24,035 bases of DNA, taken from assembly GCA_002368715.1 (NCBI GenBank), contig DFEO01000153.1, positions 1 through 24,035 on the forward strand. The letters run 5' to 3'. Under the pieces are notes generated by a model. The model was not told where the DNA came from and made no database searches. It saw nothing but the letters and a program-made list of their open reading frames with translations. The position numbers were made by a program, and so were the translations under genes. The stretch is from Ruminococcus sp. UBA3800. Its GTDB lineage: Bacteria > Bacillota > Clostridia > Oscillospirales > Ruminococcaceae. Below, piece after piece: positions 1 through 8,835 of this stretch. Numbering within the stretch: the stretch's first letter is position 1; every line of letters begins with the position of its first letter.

Positions 1-462
1 AACCTTAAATTCGGCGAGCAGAAGCGTGTGTTCTCGCTCATCCCGGGGCTTGAAAATGCCGAGATAGTAAGATACGGTGTTATGCACCGCAACACGTTTA
101 TAAATTCACCGAAGCTCCTGACACCGCAGTTTGAGATGAGGCAAAGAAGGGGAACGTTCTTTGCAGGGCAGATAACAGGAGTCGAGGGCTATATCGAGTC
201 GGCGGCAAGCGGCATCTTTGCGGGGCTCAGCCTGGCAAGAGAGCTGAAAGGACAAAGTGGCGTGACCCTTCCGAGAGAAACGATGCTGGGAGCTTTAGCG
301 GCTTATATCAGTGACCCGACGGTGGAGACTTTCCAGCCTATGGGCTGTAATATGGGTATACTCCCGGATATCGGCGAGAGGATAAAGGATAAAAAGCTAA
401 AATACGAAAAGCTGGCACAGCGTGGACTTGACAGGCTGGATGAGCTTATCGCTGAGCTTTGA
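1..462 (+). CDS. trmFO: TrmFO, folate-dependent tRNA (uracil-54-C5)-methyltransferase, C-terminal part
   Basis: The frame is open from base 1 (reading NLKFGEQKRVFSLIPGLENA) and ends at TGA 460-462, so only about the last 153 residues are present; the true start lies upstream. The stretch with YGVMHRNTFINSP, the LLTPQFEMR segment and the FFAGQITGVEGYIESAASG segment is typical of the C-terminal half of TrmFO, a GidA-like flavoprotein. In that family the enzyme uses methylenetetrahydrofolate and FADH2 to form m5U54 in the tRNA T-loop. GQITGVEGY belongs to the C-terminal FAD-binding part; the N-terminal dinucleotide-binding motif is outside the window. A GTG at 28 could be mistaken for a start, but homology continues upstream of it. 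The gene lies 20 bases before the plsX start and is probably cotranscribed with it. GidA/MnmG is the nearest alternative, but the sequence and total spacing favour TrmFO. Confidence 0.93.
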   Translation, partial: NLKFGEQKRVFSLIPGLENAEIVRYGVMHRNTFINSPKLLTPQFEMRQRRGTFFAGQITGVEGYIESAASGIFAGLSLARELKGQSGVTLPRETMLGALAAYISDPTVETFQPMGCNMGILPDIGERIKDKKLKYEKLAQRGLDRLDELIAEL

Positions 463-482
463 GGATACAGGAGGTTCGTTTT

Positions 483-1493
483 ATGAATATAATCATAGAT
501 GCTTTCGGCGGCGACAACGCACCGCTGGAGGTCATAAAGGGCTCGATAGATGCTCACCGTGATTTCAAGGTCGATGTTACTCTGGTGGGCGACGAGAACA
601 GGATAAAAAAATGTGCATCCGACAACGGGCTTGATATAACAGGGCTGAAGATAAGACACGCAGATACGGTGATAGATATCTGCGAGGAGCCCACCGAGGT
701 CATCAAGGGCAAAAAGGACTGCTCGATGGCGGTCGGGATGAAGATGCTTGCCGACGGCGAGGGCGATGCTTTTGTTTCTGCCGGTTCTACCGGTGCCATC
801 GTTGTGGGCGCCACCTTTATCGTAAAGAGGATAAAGGGCATCAAGCGTCCCGCTCTTGCGACTATCCTTCCGACAGCAGGCGCACCCACTATGCTGCTTG
901 ACTGCGGCGCAAACGCAGAGTGCCGCCCCGAGATGCTGGTACAGTTCGGTATAATGGGTTCGGCTTATATGAACAAGATAATCGGTGTTGACAAGCCCAG
1001 GGTAGGTCTTGCGAATATCGGCGCCGAGGAAACAAAGGGAAGAGAGCTGGATAAGGAAGCTCACCAGCTTCTGAAGTCTGCGCCTGTGAACTTCATAGGA
1101 AACCTTGAAGCAAGACAGCTGCCTCTGGGTGACTGTGATGTGTGTGTTGCAGACGGCTTTACGGGGAATATGATGCTCAAGCTTTTTGAGGGTTCGGCAA
1201 AGTTTTTCGCAGGGGAGTTCAAAAACATCCTGACCAGCGGCTTCAAGAGCAAGATAGCAGCCCTTATGGTAATGAAGAATATCAAGGCCTTCAAGAAAAA
1301 GACCGACTACACTGAGTACGGCGGAGCACCGCTTCTGGGTACGGCAAGACCCGTCATCAAGGCTCACGGCTCTTCCAATGCAAAGGCTTTCTATAATGCG
1401 ATAAGACAGGCAAAGCTGTTCTGTGAAAGAAACGTTATCGAGGAGATAACCTCGGCTGTCGCTTCTATGAAAAATACAGGCAAAGAGGCATAA
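483..1493 (+). CDS. plsX: PlsX, phosphate acyltransferase
   Basis: This 336-residue protein begins MNIIIDAFGGDNAPLEVIKG, the characteristic PlsX N-terminus, and has the family's usual length. Further family segments are the AFVSAGSTGAIV-like glycine-rich stretch and the ETKGRELDKEAHQLL and DGFTGNMMLKLFEG segments. PlsX converts acyl-ACP and phosphate to acyl-phosphate, which PlsY then uses to start phospholipid synthesis; it is a peripheral membrane enzyme. I chose ATG 483 because an AGGAGG-type site at 469-474 sits at good spacing and the family N-terminus begins there. A longer frame from TTG 459 would overlap trmFO and add eight unrelated residues. Only four bases separate its TAA from rnc. 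The acpP gene that often lies between plsX and rnc is absent here. Confidence 0.96.
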   Translation: MNIIIDAFGGDNAPLEVIKGSIDAHRDFKVDVTLVGDENRIKKCASDNGLDITGLKIRHADTVIDICEEPTEVIKGKKDCSMAVGMKMLADGEGDAFVSAGSTGAIVVGATFIVKRIKGIKRPALATILPTAGAPTMLLDCGANAECRPEMLVQFGIMGSAYMNKIIGVDKPRVGLANIGAEETKGRELDKEAHQLLKSAPVNFIGNLEARQLPLGDCDVCVADGFTGNMMLKLFEGSAKFFAGEFKNILTSGFKSKIAALMVMKNIKAFKKKTDYTEYGGAPLLGTARPVIKAHGSSNAKAFYNAIRQAKLFCERNVIEEITSAVASMKNTGKEA

Positions 1494-1497
1494 AATA

Positions 1498-2196
1498 ATG
1501 AATGAACAGGAAGCAGTAAAGAAGTTTCAGGAAAAGATAGGCTATCAGTTCAAAAACGAAGCTCTTCTTTATGAGGCTCTTTCACATTCGTCCTATGCGA
1601 ATGAAAACAAAAAGACAAGAAACAGCAACGAACGCCTTGAATTTCTCGGCGACTCGGTGCTTTCGATAGTGGTTTCCGACCACATCTTCGAGCATTACAA
1701 GCATATGCCCGAGGGCGACCTTACCAAGATGAGGGCAAGCCTTGTGTGTGAAAAGGCGCTGTTCGAGTTTTCAAAAAAGATAGATCTGGGGTCGTTTATT
1801 TTTCTTGGCAAGGGCGAGGAGATGACGGGCGGCAGAACACGTCCTTCGATCGTGTCCGACGCTTTTGAGGCGGTCATCGCCGCTATCTATCTTGACGGCG
1901 GTATGGAGGTAGTATCAAAGTATATACTCTCGTTCCTGCCCGAGAACATAACCCCTGATTTTTCAGTGTTCCACGATTATAAGACGGTGCTCCAGGAAAT
2001 AATCCAGAGAAACCCCGAGGAGAAGATAGAGTATCATCTGAAGGGCGAATCGGGCCCCGACCACAACAAGCAGTTCACGGTACAGGTGCTTTTAAATTCC
2101 AATGTTATCGGCGAGGGAACAGGCAGATCGAAGAAGAATGCCGAGCAGCTGGCCGCAAAGGAAGCACTGAGCCTTATGGGTATAGACGTTAAGTAA
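1498..2196 (+). CDS. rnc: Ribonuclease III
   Basis: This 232-residue protein has the RNase III signature NERLEFLGDSVL at residues 44-55 and the second metal-binding segment SDAFEAVIAAIYLDGG around 120-135. By family alignment, Glu48, Asp52, Asp121 and Glu124 are the catalytic acidic residues, and all are present. A double-stranded-RNA-binding domain fills about residues 157-230, ending in GRSKKNAEQLAAKEAL. The enzyme cuts double-stranded RNA in rRNA precursors and other transcripts. ATG 1498 is preceded by an AGAGG site at 1484-1488. The TAA stop shares its last base with the ATG of the next gene, suggesting translational coupling. Length and domain order are ordinary. Confidence 0.97.
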   Translation: MNEQEAVKKFQEKIGYQFKNEALLYEALSHSSYANENKKTRNSNERLEFLGDSVLSIVVSDHIFEHYKHMPEGDLTKMRASLVCEKALFEFSKKIDLGSFIFLGKGEEMTGGRTRPSIVSDAFEAVIAAIYLDGGMEVVSKYILSFLPENITPDFSVFHDYKTVLQEIIQRNPEEKIEYHLKGESGPDHNKQFTVQVLLNSNVIGEGTGRSKKNAEQLAAKEALSLMGIDVK

Positions 2197-3209
2197 TGGC
2201 ACACAGCAATATTTCTATTTTCGTGACCCATGTGGGCTGCCCACACCGGTGTGCTTTCTGCGATCAGAGAAAGATAACGGGAACGACAGACCTGCCAAGG
2301 GGCGAAGATGTAAAACGTATCTGCGCCGAGCAGCTTGGGATGATAAAGGATCCTGCCGAGACCGAGATAGCCTTTTTCGGCGGCAGCTTCACTGCGATCG
2401 GGCGCTCCTATATGACGGAGCTTCTGGAAGCAGCTTCACAGTTTGTGGGCGAGGGGAAGTTTCGGGGCATACGCCTTTCGACAAGACCCGACTGTATCGA
2501 CCGTGAGGTGCTCTCTGTTTTGAAAAGCTACGGGGTCAGCGCTGTCGAGCTGGGAGCGCAGTCGCTTGATGACGAGGTGCTGAATGCAAACGAGCGGGGT
2601 CATACCGCACAGGACATAACGGATGCGGCAGAGCTTATTAAAGAATACGGCTTTGAGCTGGGGCTCCAGCTTATGGTGGGGCTTTATAAAAGCAGCCGCA
2701 GGACCGAGCTTGAAAACCTTGAAAAGGTCCTGGCTGCAAAGCCGGACACCGTGAGGATCTATCCCGTGGTGGTGCTTGGCGGAACAAAGCTTGCAGAGCT
2801 TTATGAAAGCGGCGAATACAGACTGATGCCTATGGATGAGGTCATGGATATATGTGCGCTCATGCTGGAGAGGTTTGAACAGGCAGGCATAAAGGTGCTC
2901 AAATGCGGACTTCATGCCAGCGAGTTCGTCGAGCGTGATATGGTGGCAGGGTATTATCATCCGGCATTCAGAGAGCTTTGCGAGGGTCTGATCTACCGCA
3001 GGGCGTTTGAGCGTGAGATAAAAAAAGCCGGGATAGAAAAAGGCAGCGCCGAGTTTATGGTGCCGTCAAGGTGCCTCAGCAAGGCACTGGGACAGAAAAA
3101 AAGCAATGTGCTCTTCTTCAGGCAGAGGGGTATAACACTGAGGATAACAGCAAGCGATGAGCTTGAAGACAGGTACAGAGTTGTAAAGATCACAGACGTC
3201 GGGAGGTGA
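2196..3209 (+). CDS. Radical SAM protein of the Elp3/coproporphyrinogen-oxidase-like group, unknown substrate
   Basis: The 337-residue product has the radical SAM cluster motif CPHRCAFC, with Cys15, Cys19 and Cys22 expected to hold a [4Fe-4S] cluster. It is followed by AFFGGSFTAIGR, the glycine-rich SAM-binding segment, and by LSTRPDCIDREVL and VELGAQSLDDEVL, which are typical of the Elp3/HemN-like radical SAM core. The C-terminal region (from about residue 225) has GIKVLKCGLHAS and GLIYRRAFEREI and lacks a visible acetyltransferase domain, so it is not a full Elp3. From memory, a related gene often lies between rnc and smc in Clostridia, but I know no established reaction for it. It overlaps rnc by one base and ends four bases before smc. 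A role in RNA modification is only a guess from relatives and neighbours. Confidence 0.85.
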   Translation: MAHSNISIFVTHVGCPHRCAFCDQRKITGTTDLPRGEDVKRICAEQLGMIKDPAETEIAFFGGSFTAIGRSYMTELLEAASQFVGEGKFRGIRLSTRPDCIDREVLSVLKSYGVSAVELGAQSLDDEVLNANERGHTAQDITDAAELIKEYGFELGLQLMVGLYKSSRRTELENLEKVLAAKPDTVRIYPVVVLGGTKLAELYESGEYRLMPMDEVMDICALMLERFEQAGIKVLKCGLHASEFVERDMVAGYYHPAFRELCEGLIYRRAFEREIKKAGIEKGSAEFMVPSRCLSKALGQKKSNVLFFRQRGITLRITASDELEDRYRVVKITDVGR

Positions 3210-3213
3210 GAGC

Positions 3214-6200
3214 GTGTATCTTAAAAGCCTTGAAATGCAGGGGTTCAAATCGTTCCCGGATAAGATAGAGCTTAAATTCGACAAGGGAATAACAGCGGTC
3301 GTCGGCCCCAACGGCTCGGGCAAGAGCAATATCGGCGATGCGATGCGCTGGGTAATGGGAGAGCAGTCATCAAAGCAGCTCCGAGGCGAGAAGATGCAGG
3401 GCGTTATCTTCCACGGCACGCTCACAAGGCCGAAGGCACCCTTTGCACAGGTGACGATAACCATTGACAACAGCGACCACAGGCTTGGCGATGAGGACGA
3501 AACGGTCAGCGTTTCGAGAAAGCTTTACCGTAACGGCGACAGCGAGTATATGATAAATGGCAAACAGGTAAGGCTGAAGGACGTTGTCGAACTTTTTATG
3601 GACACGGGTCTTGGCCGTGACGGTTATTCGATAATCGGTCAGGGCAGGATAGCAGATATAGTAAACGAGAAATCAAACGAGAGAAGAGAGATATTCGAGG
3701 AAGCAGCAGGTATCTCGAAGTTCAGATATAAAAAAGAAGAAGCCGAGAGAAAGCTTTTGCAGGCGCAGGACAATATCTCCCGCCTGGGAGATATCCTGGG
3801 AGAGCTCTCTTCACGCATCGAGCCGCTGAGACATCAGTCGGAAAAGGCAAAGAAGTTTGTTGTTCTTGACGAGCAGAAGAGAAAGCTCGAAGTGTCGCTC
3901 TGGGTAAAAAGGCTGGACGAGTATTTTGAAAAGGGCAGACAGCTCGAGCAAAAGCTGGCCGCTATAAACGAGCAGTATTCGGCGCTTTCGGAAGAGCTCA
4001 GGGACGTTGAAAAGGAGATAAACGACAGCTTTGAGCTTGGTGCAAAGAAAGCCGAGGAAGCGGAGGAGCTAAGAAGGCTCATCCACGAAACACAGCTGAA
4101 AAGCTCAAAGTCCGACTCCGACATTGCCGTGCTTGAAAATGACATAGAGCACCTGAAGGAGAATATTTCAAGGCTGGAGGAGCAGATAGAGCAGTCAAGA
4201 CAGTCGGCACAGTTTCTGGAGGAGCAGAAAAAAGAGCAGCAAGCAGAGCTCGATGCTCTCAGAGATAAGGAGCAGGCTTCACGCAAGGGCGTGACAGACC
4301 TGGAGGATGCACTAAGGAAGCTGGAGGTCAGGACCGATGAAACGGATAAGGACCTCAGCGAGGCAAATGACCTTATCAGCTCGGTCTATGTGAGAAAGTC
4401 AAAGATCAGCTTTACGATCGAGAACGCCAAGAACGAGATAGCCGATTGCGAGGAGCAGCTGGAGGCGGCTCACCGGAGAAGTGCCGAACTTGAAGAACAG
4501 TTCGATGACGCATCAAAGGAGCTGAGAGAGCTCAATGAAGCCAGGAATGCTGCCGAGGAGAAAAGGCAGGACTCACAGAACCGTGTCAGCGGAATGGAAA
4601 GGCTTTTGAGTACTAAAAAAGAGAAGCTTGAAAAATGCAATAAAGAATACACCGACACCGATGTTGCCATAAGAGAGACCGAGTCAAAGCTTGCTATACT
4701 GCGTGACCTCGAAAGCTCGATGGAGGGCTTTGCTTACAGCGTCAAGCACATAATCAAGGCTTCAAAGCAGGGCAGACTCAGCGGCGTCGAGGGAACAGTG
4801 GCGCAGCTCATTGACGTAAAGCCCGAGTATTCTCTGGCTGTCGAAACGGCGCTCGGCGGCGCTATGCAGAATATAGTCGTTGCAAGCGAGGAGACCGCAA
4901 AAAGAGGCATACGCCTTTTAAAGGACAGCGGCGCCGGCAGAGCGACATTCCTGCCGATCACCTCGGTCAAAGGCTCCAGGCTCGAGGTGCAGGGGCTGGA
5001 GGATGAGGAAGGATTCGTTTCAAACGCAGGCGACCTTGCACAGTGCAGCGACAAGGTGAGGTCTGTTATCGACAGCCTGCTCGGACGCATAGCCGTGTTT
5101 GAGGACATTGATGCGGCAGCGGCGGCAGCAAAGAAATATAAGTATAAATTCAAGATCGTCACACTGGATGGTCAGGTGATAAATGCGGGCGGTTCCTTTA
5201 CCGGAGGAAGCGCTGCGAAAAAAGCAGGTATACTTACACGCAAAAACGAGATAGGCTCTCTGGAGGCTCAGAAGAAAAAGCTGGATGAACGTTTCTCTCA
5301 GCTCAGGACTGACCGTGAAAGGGCTGTTCAGGAGAACGCAAAGCTTGAAGCTGACCTTGAAGCCCTGCGTGCGGATGCAGCTGCGGTCAGCGAGGATCTG
5401 CTGAGGTTCGAGCTGGAGATCAAGCGTGTGAGAGAGTTCCGTGACGGCTATGAGAAACAGCTCGACGAGCTGGAAGAGCTTGTGGGAGATCTTGGCAGGA
5501 AGATAGCGGCCGCACAGAAGGACATCTCTGATTCCACTGCCGAGATGGAGAAAACAGACCGTGAGATAATCGAGACCGAGGCAAGGCTCTCACAGTCGCA
5601 GAGCGAACAGGTGAAGCTGCGCCGTGAGCGTGAGGAGCTTGGTGAAAAGCTTTCGGCGGCAAGGATCAAAGGCGCAGAGCTGGCAAAGGATATTTCAGCC
5701 TGCGAGATGTCGATAGCTCAGATCGAAAATACTATCAGGTCAGGCGGAGAAGAGGTCGAAAGCGTAAAGGCACGGATAGCCGACAACCGCAAGAGCATCG
5801 GTGATAAGGAGAGCGAGATAGGAGATATCCGTCTTTCCCAGAGCGATGCGGGCGAACAGATAAAACGTATAGAGAAGCAGGCCGAACAGGCGCTTGCGGA
5901 CAAGATAAGGTTTGAGAATGAAGCCAGCAGACTGAGAAACAGCCAGAAAGGCAAGCTTTCCGAGAAGGAAGCGCTCTACGCTTCGATATCCAGGACTGAG
6001 GAGCAGCACAAGAACACGCTGGCTCAGTTTGACAAGCTGGTGGCTCAGCTGTGGGACGACTATGAGCTGACAAGAACGGATGCCGCAGAGGTAGCCGAGG
6101 AGATAGAGGACTATTCCGAAGCCGAGAAGCAGCTGACGTCTTTGAGAAACAAGATCAGGAACCTTGGCAGCATAAACCTTGAAGCCATAGACGAGTTCAA

Positions 6201-6759
6201 GGAGGTAAGCGAGAGATACGAGTTCATAAACTCGCAGCTTTCGGATGTGAACACCTCGAAGGCGGAGCTGGAGGAGCTTATCAGGGATCTGACGGAAAAT
6301 ATGAAGTCTATGTTCATTCAGACCTTTGACAGCATAAACCGCAATTTCAGCACTATATTCACCGAGCTTTTCGGCGGCGGCAAGGGCGAGCTTTCGCTCT
6401 CCGACCCCGACGATGTGCTGAACTGCGGGATAGATATAAACGTTCAGCCTCCGGGCAAGGTGATAACGAACCTTATGTCACTTTCCGGCGGAGAGCAGTC
6501 TCTGGTGGCTGTGGCGATATATTTTGCGATACTTCGTATCTCGCCCTCGCCATTCTGTCTGCTCGATGAGATAGAGGCGGCTCTTGACGATGTGAACGTA
6601 ACGAGATACGCCCAGTATCTCCACCGCCTGACGGACAAGACACAGTTTATAGCTATAACGCACAGAAGAGGAACAATGGAGGAGGCAGATGTTCTCTACG
6701 GAGTGACGATGCAGGAAAAGGGCATATCGAAGCTTCTGAGAATGGATGCCGCCGAATAG
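3214..6759 (+). CDS. smc: Smc, chromosome partition/condensin ATPase
   Basis: This 1181-residue protein has the full SMC layout. The Walker A motif GPNGSGKSN is at residues 31-39. A long coiled coil rich in E, K, Q and R covers about 165-500. The hinge spans about 505-670, with GFAYSVKHI, SGVEGTVAQLI and NAGGSFTGGSAAKK. A second coiled coil covers about 675-1010. The C-terminal head has the signature LSGGEQ near 1090 and Walker B FCLLDEIEAALDD near 1113-1120. Smc works with ScpA and ScpB (not in this window) to compact and separate chromosomes. The start is GTG 3214, chosen because GGGAGGTGAG at 3203-3212 precedes it and the family N-terminus MYLKSLEMQGFKSF follows. The common smc-ftsY pairing is kept. 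No truncation is seen. Confidence 0.98.
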   Translation: MYLKSLEMQGFKSFPDKIELKFDKGITAVVGPNGSGKSNIGDAMRWVMGEQSSKQLRGEKMQGVIFHGTLTRPKAPFAQVTITIDNSDHRLGDEDETVSVSRKLYRNGDSEYMINGKQVRLKDVVELFMDTGLGRDGYSIIGQGRIADIVNEKSNERREIFEEAAGISKFRYKKEEAERKLLQAQDNISRLGDILGELSSRIEPLRHQSEKAKKFVVLDEQKRKLEVSLWVKRLDEYFEKGRQLEQKLAAINEQYSALSEELRDVEKEINDSFELGAKKAEEAEELRRLIHETQLKSSKSDSDIAVLENDIEHLKENISRLEEQIEQSRQSAQFLEEQKKEQQAELDALRDKEQASRKGVTDLEDALRKLEVRTDETDKDLSEANDLISSVYVRKSKISFTIENAKNEIADCEEQLEAAHRRSAELEEQFDDASKELRELNEARNAAEEKRQDSQNRVSGMERLLSTKKEKLEKCNKEYTDTDVAIRETESKLAILRDLESSMEGFAYSVKHIIKASKQGRLSGVEGTVAQLIDVKPEYSLAVETALGGAMQNIVVASEETAKRGIRLLKDSGAGRATFLPITSVKGSRLEVQGLEDEEGFVSNAGDLAQCSDKVRSVIDSLLGRIAVFEDIDAAAAAAKKYKYKFKIVTLDGQVINAGGSFTGGSAAKKAGILTRKNEIGSLEAQKKKLDERFSQLRTDRERAVQENAKLEADLEALRADAAAVSEDLLRFELEIKRVREFRDGYEKQLDELEELVGDLGRKIAAAQKDISDSTAEMEKTDREIIETEARLSQSQSEQVKLRREREELGEKLSAARIKGAELAKDISACEMSIAQIENTIRSGGEEVESVKARIADNRKSIGDKESEIGDIRLSQSDAGEQIKRIEKQAEQALADKIRFENEASRLRNSQKGKLSEKEALYASISRTEEQHKNTLAQFDKLVAQLWDDYELTRTDAAEVAEEIEDYSEAEKQLTSLRNKIRNLGSINLEAIDEFKEVSERYEFINSQLSDVNTSKAELEELIRDLTENMKSMFIQTFDSINRNFSTIFTELFGGGKGELSLSDPDDVLNCGIDINVQPPGKVITNLMSLSGGEQSLVAVAIYFAILRISPSPFCLLDEIEAALDDVNVTRYAQYLHRLTDKTQFIAITHRRGTMEEADVLYGVTMQEKGISKLLRMDAAE

Positions 6760-6778
6760 AAATAAACGGGAGAGCATT

Positions 6779-7684
6779 ATGGGATTATTTGAAAAACTGA
6801 AAAAAGGTCTGGCAAAGACCAAGAATTCAATGATGGGAAGGATAGAGTCGCTGCTCCACTCCTTCACAAAGATAGACGAGGAGCTCTTTGAGGAGCTGGA
6901 GGAAACGCTTATCCTCTGCGATATCGGCGTGAATACCTCGGTCAAGATCTGCGATATGCTCAGAGAAAGAGTCAAGCGTGAGGGGGTCAAGGATCCCGAT
7001 CAGATAAAGGACCTTCTCAAGGACGTTATCACCGATATGCTGGGCGAGGATCAGCCGCTGGATATGTCGACCACGCCGTCTGTCATCCTTGTTATAGGAG
7101 TTAACGGTGTGGGCAAGACCACCACCATAGGCAAGCTTGCAAACAGGCTCCACAGCGAGGGCAAAAAGGTCATCGTTGCGGCAGCCGATACCTTCAGGGC
7201 TGCGGCGATAGACCAGCTGGAGGTGTGGACGCAGAGAGCCGGAGTAGATATAATAAAGCATAACGAGGGCTCGGATCCCGCATCCGTCGTTTTCGATGCC
7301 ATGCAGGCTGCAAAGGCAAGAAATGCTGATGTGGTGATCTGTGACACGGCAGGCAGGCTCCATAACAAAAAGAACCTTATGGATGAGCTCAAGAAGATCT
7401 CAAGGATAGTTCACCAGCAGGCCGAGGGCTGTGCGCTGGAGGTGCTTCTGGCACTGGATGCGACGACCGGCCAGAACGCCGTAAATCAGGCAAAGCTTTT
7501 CAATGAAGCGGCGGCTATCACAGGAATTATACTCACAAAGCTTGACGGAACAGCAAAAGGTGGTATAATAATAAGTATAACAGACGATCTGCAGATACCT
7601 GTAAAGCTTGTTACGGTCGGAGAGCAGATAGACGACCTGCAGCCGTTTGTGGCAAGAGATTTTGTGGAGGCTCTGTTTGAATAA
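6779..7684 (+). CDS. ftsY: FtsY, signal recognition particle receptor GTPase
   Basis: The 301-residue product has a short helical N domain (residues 1-90) and a GTPase domain with G1 GVNGVGKTT from 107, DTFRAAAIDQLEVW from 137, G3 DTAGR at 189-193 and TKLDGTAKGG at 253-262. These motifs define the SRP GTPase family. The N-terminus MGLFEKLKKGL and the lack of an M domain separate FtsY from Ffh. It receives SRP-ribosome complexes at the membrane for cotranslational insertion. It lacks the long acidic A region of the enterobacterial protein, as is usual in Firmicutes. ATG 6779 follows GGGAGAG at 6768-6774; an in-frame ATG at 6746 would overlap smc and has no such site. The ylxM-ffh pair that commonly follows in Firmicutes is not here. 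Confidence 0.97.
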   Translation: MGLFEKLKKGLAKTKNSMMGRIESLLHSFTKIDEELFEELEETLILCDIGVNTSVKICDMLRERVKREGVKDPDQIKDLLKDVITDMLGEDQPLDMSTTPSVILVIGVNGVGKTTTIGKLANRLHSEGKKVIVAAADTFRAAAIDQLEVWTQRAGVDIIKHNEGSDPASVVFDAMQAAKARNADVVICDTAGRLHNKKNLMDELKKISRIVHQQAEGCALEVLLALDATTGQNAVNQAKLFNEAAAITGIILTKLDGTAKGGIIISITDDLQIPVKLVTVGEQIDDLQPFVARDFVEALFE

Positions 7685-7716
7685 AAATAGCAAATAATTT
7701 TTTAGGGGTGATTTTT

Positions 7717-8223
7717 TTGGATAAAGCACTGATGGTCCTGGATATGCAGGATATGTATGTGGGCAACACAAGGGACAAGACACTTTATCCCTATGATGCG
7801 GAAGAGCTCATAAAGAATGTGAATAAAAGGATAGAGGCTTATGAGCCCGAAGCGGTGATCTATGTCAAGAGTATCAAAAAGGGGTTGTTCGGAGGCGCAA
7901 TGCCAAAGGCAGGTACTTCTGATGCAGATTTTGTGAGAAACCTGAAGGTAGTGTCCAAGAACATATATGAAAAGAACAAGCCCGATGCTTTCTCGAATGA
8001 AGTGCTGTTCGAGTTTGTAAGAGCAAGAGGGATCAAGGAGCTGGAGCTTGTCGGCGTTGACGGCGGCAGCTCGGTAGGCTTTACTGCGGTCAGCGCAACG
8101 GAGGATGCGGATCTGAAGATCATCTTCTGCGAACCCGCTATCGGAACGCTGCAGCACGAAAAGGCGATGAAGTGCCGTGAGAAGATAAGAAAAACAAGAA
8201 TGACCAGCATTTTCGAGGTGTGA
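7717..8223 (+). CDS. Isochorismatase-fold (cysteine hydrolase family) protein lacking the usual cysteine
   Basis: The roughly 168-residue product starts MDKALMVLDMQDMYVGN, the usual opening of isochorismatase-like hydrolases, with Asp9 as the expected catalytic aspartate. KNKPDAFSNEVLFEFVRARG (residues 86-105) matches the family's Lys-to-Phe segment and LELVGVDGGSSVGFTA its nucleophile segment. In the usual pattern GVxTxxCVxxTA the cysteine precedes a valine; here Ser119 is in that place. The substrate is unknown, and the protein may be inactive or use different chemistry. I chose TTG 7717 because AGGGGTGAT at 7704-7712 sits at proper spacing before it. GTG 7708 lies inside that site and ATG 7732 is too far away. 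The gene stands 32 bases after ftsY and one base before rdgB. The fold is clear; the function is not. Confidence 0.8.
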   Translation: MDKALMVLDMQDMYVGNTRDKTLYPYDAEELIKNVNKRIEAYEPEAVIYVKSIKKGLFGGAMPKAGTSDADFVRNLKVVSKNIYEKNKPDAFSNEVLFEFVRARGIKELELVGVDGGSSVGFTAVSATEDADLKIIFCEPAIGTLQHEKAMKCREKIRKTRMTSIFEV

Positions 8224-8224
8224 T

Positions 8225-8806
8225 ATGAAGCTTATCATAGCCAGCAACAATAAGGGCAAGATAAGAGAATATAAGCAGATACTCGAACCTCTCGGATATG
8301 AGGTGGTGTCTCAGAGCGAGGCAGGTGCCGATATCGAGGTCGAGGAAACAGGCAGGACCTTTGCCGAGAACGCTGCTTTAAAGGCACAGGCGATATATGA
8401 TATGTTCGGCTGTGCTGTGCTTGCGGATGACAGCGGTCTGGAGATAGATGCTCTGGGCGGAGAGCCGGGAGTCTATTCGGCAAGATACGGCGGCCTTGGA
8501 AAGGACACCGAGAGAACAGCACTTGTGCTGGAAAAGCTGAAGGATGTACCGGAGGGGAAAAGAGGAGCACACTTTAGCTGCTCTATATGCTTTATAAAAG
8601 AGAACGGAGAAAAGATAATGGCCGAGGGTAAGGTCTTCGGTGATATCGCTTTTGAACCCAAGGGCGAGAACGGCTTTGGCTATGACCCGGTGTTCATTTA
8701 CGAGGGCAAGACCTTTGCCGAGCATACGGCAGAGCTCAAAAACAGCGTTTCTCACAGGGCGAATGCGCTCAGAGACCTCGAGAAAAAGCTTGGTGACAAG
8801 CTGTGA
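8225..8806 (+). CDS. rdgB: RdgB/HAM1-type XTP/dITP pyrophosphatase
   Basis: The 193-residue protein begins MKLIIASNNKGKIREYKQIL, the HAM1 family start with the substrate-contacting S/T-N-N-x-x-K pattern. It continues with the ETGRTFAENAALKA segment, VLADDSGLEIDALGGEPGVY and SARYGG, and ends with FGYDPVFIYEGKTFAE and SHRANALRDL. The enzyme cleaves non-canonical purine triphosphates (ITP, dITP, XTP) to monophosphates and pyrophosphate, keeping them out of DNA and RNA. Length is normal. The ATG lies one base after the stop of the preceding gene, so the two are probably coupled. A 29-base gap separates it from yhbY. Confidence 0.96.
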   Translation: MKLIIASNNKGKIREYKQILEPLGYEVVSQSEAGADIEVEETGRTFAENAALKAQAIYDMFGCAVLADDSGLEIDALGGEPGVYSARYGGLGKDTERTALVLEKLKDVPEGKRGAHFSCSICFIKENGEKIMAEGKVFGDIAFEPKGENGFGYDPVFIYEGKTFAEHTAELKNSVSHRANALRDLEKKLGDKL

Positions 8807-8835
8807 GACCTCAGAAAAGATAGGAATGATTATTG

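Noticed and set aside
303..1367. A 354-codon open frame on the minus strand across plsX
   Set aside because: It lies antisense to a clear plsX gene, has low-complexity, Cys/His-rich text without recognisable domains, and no ribosome-binding site.
7702..8259. A 185-codon minus-strand frame across the isochorismatase-fold gene
   Set aside because: The plus-strand gene has a family N-terminus and ribosome-binding site; the antisense text resembles no known protein.
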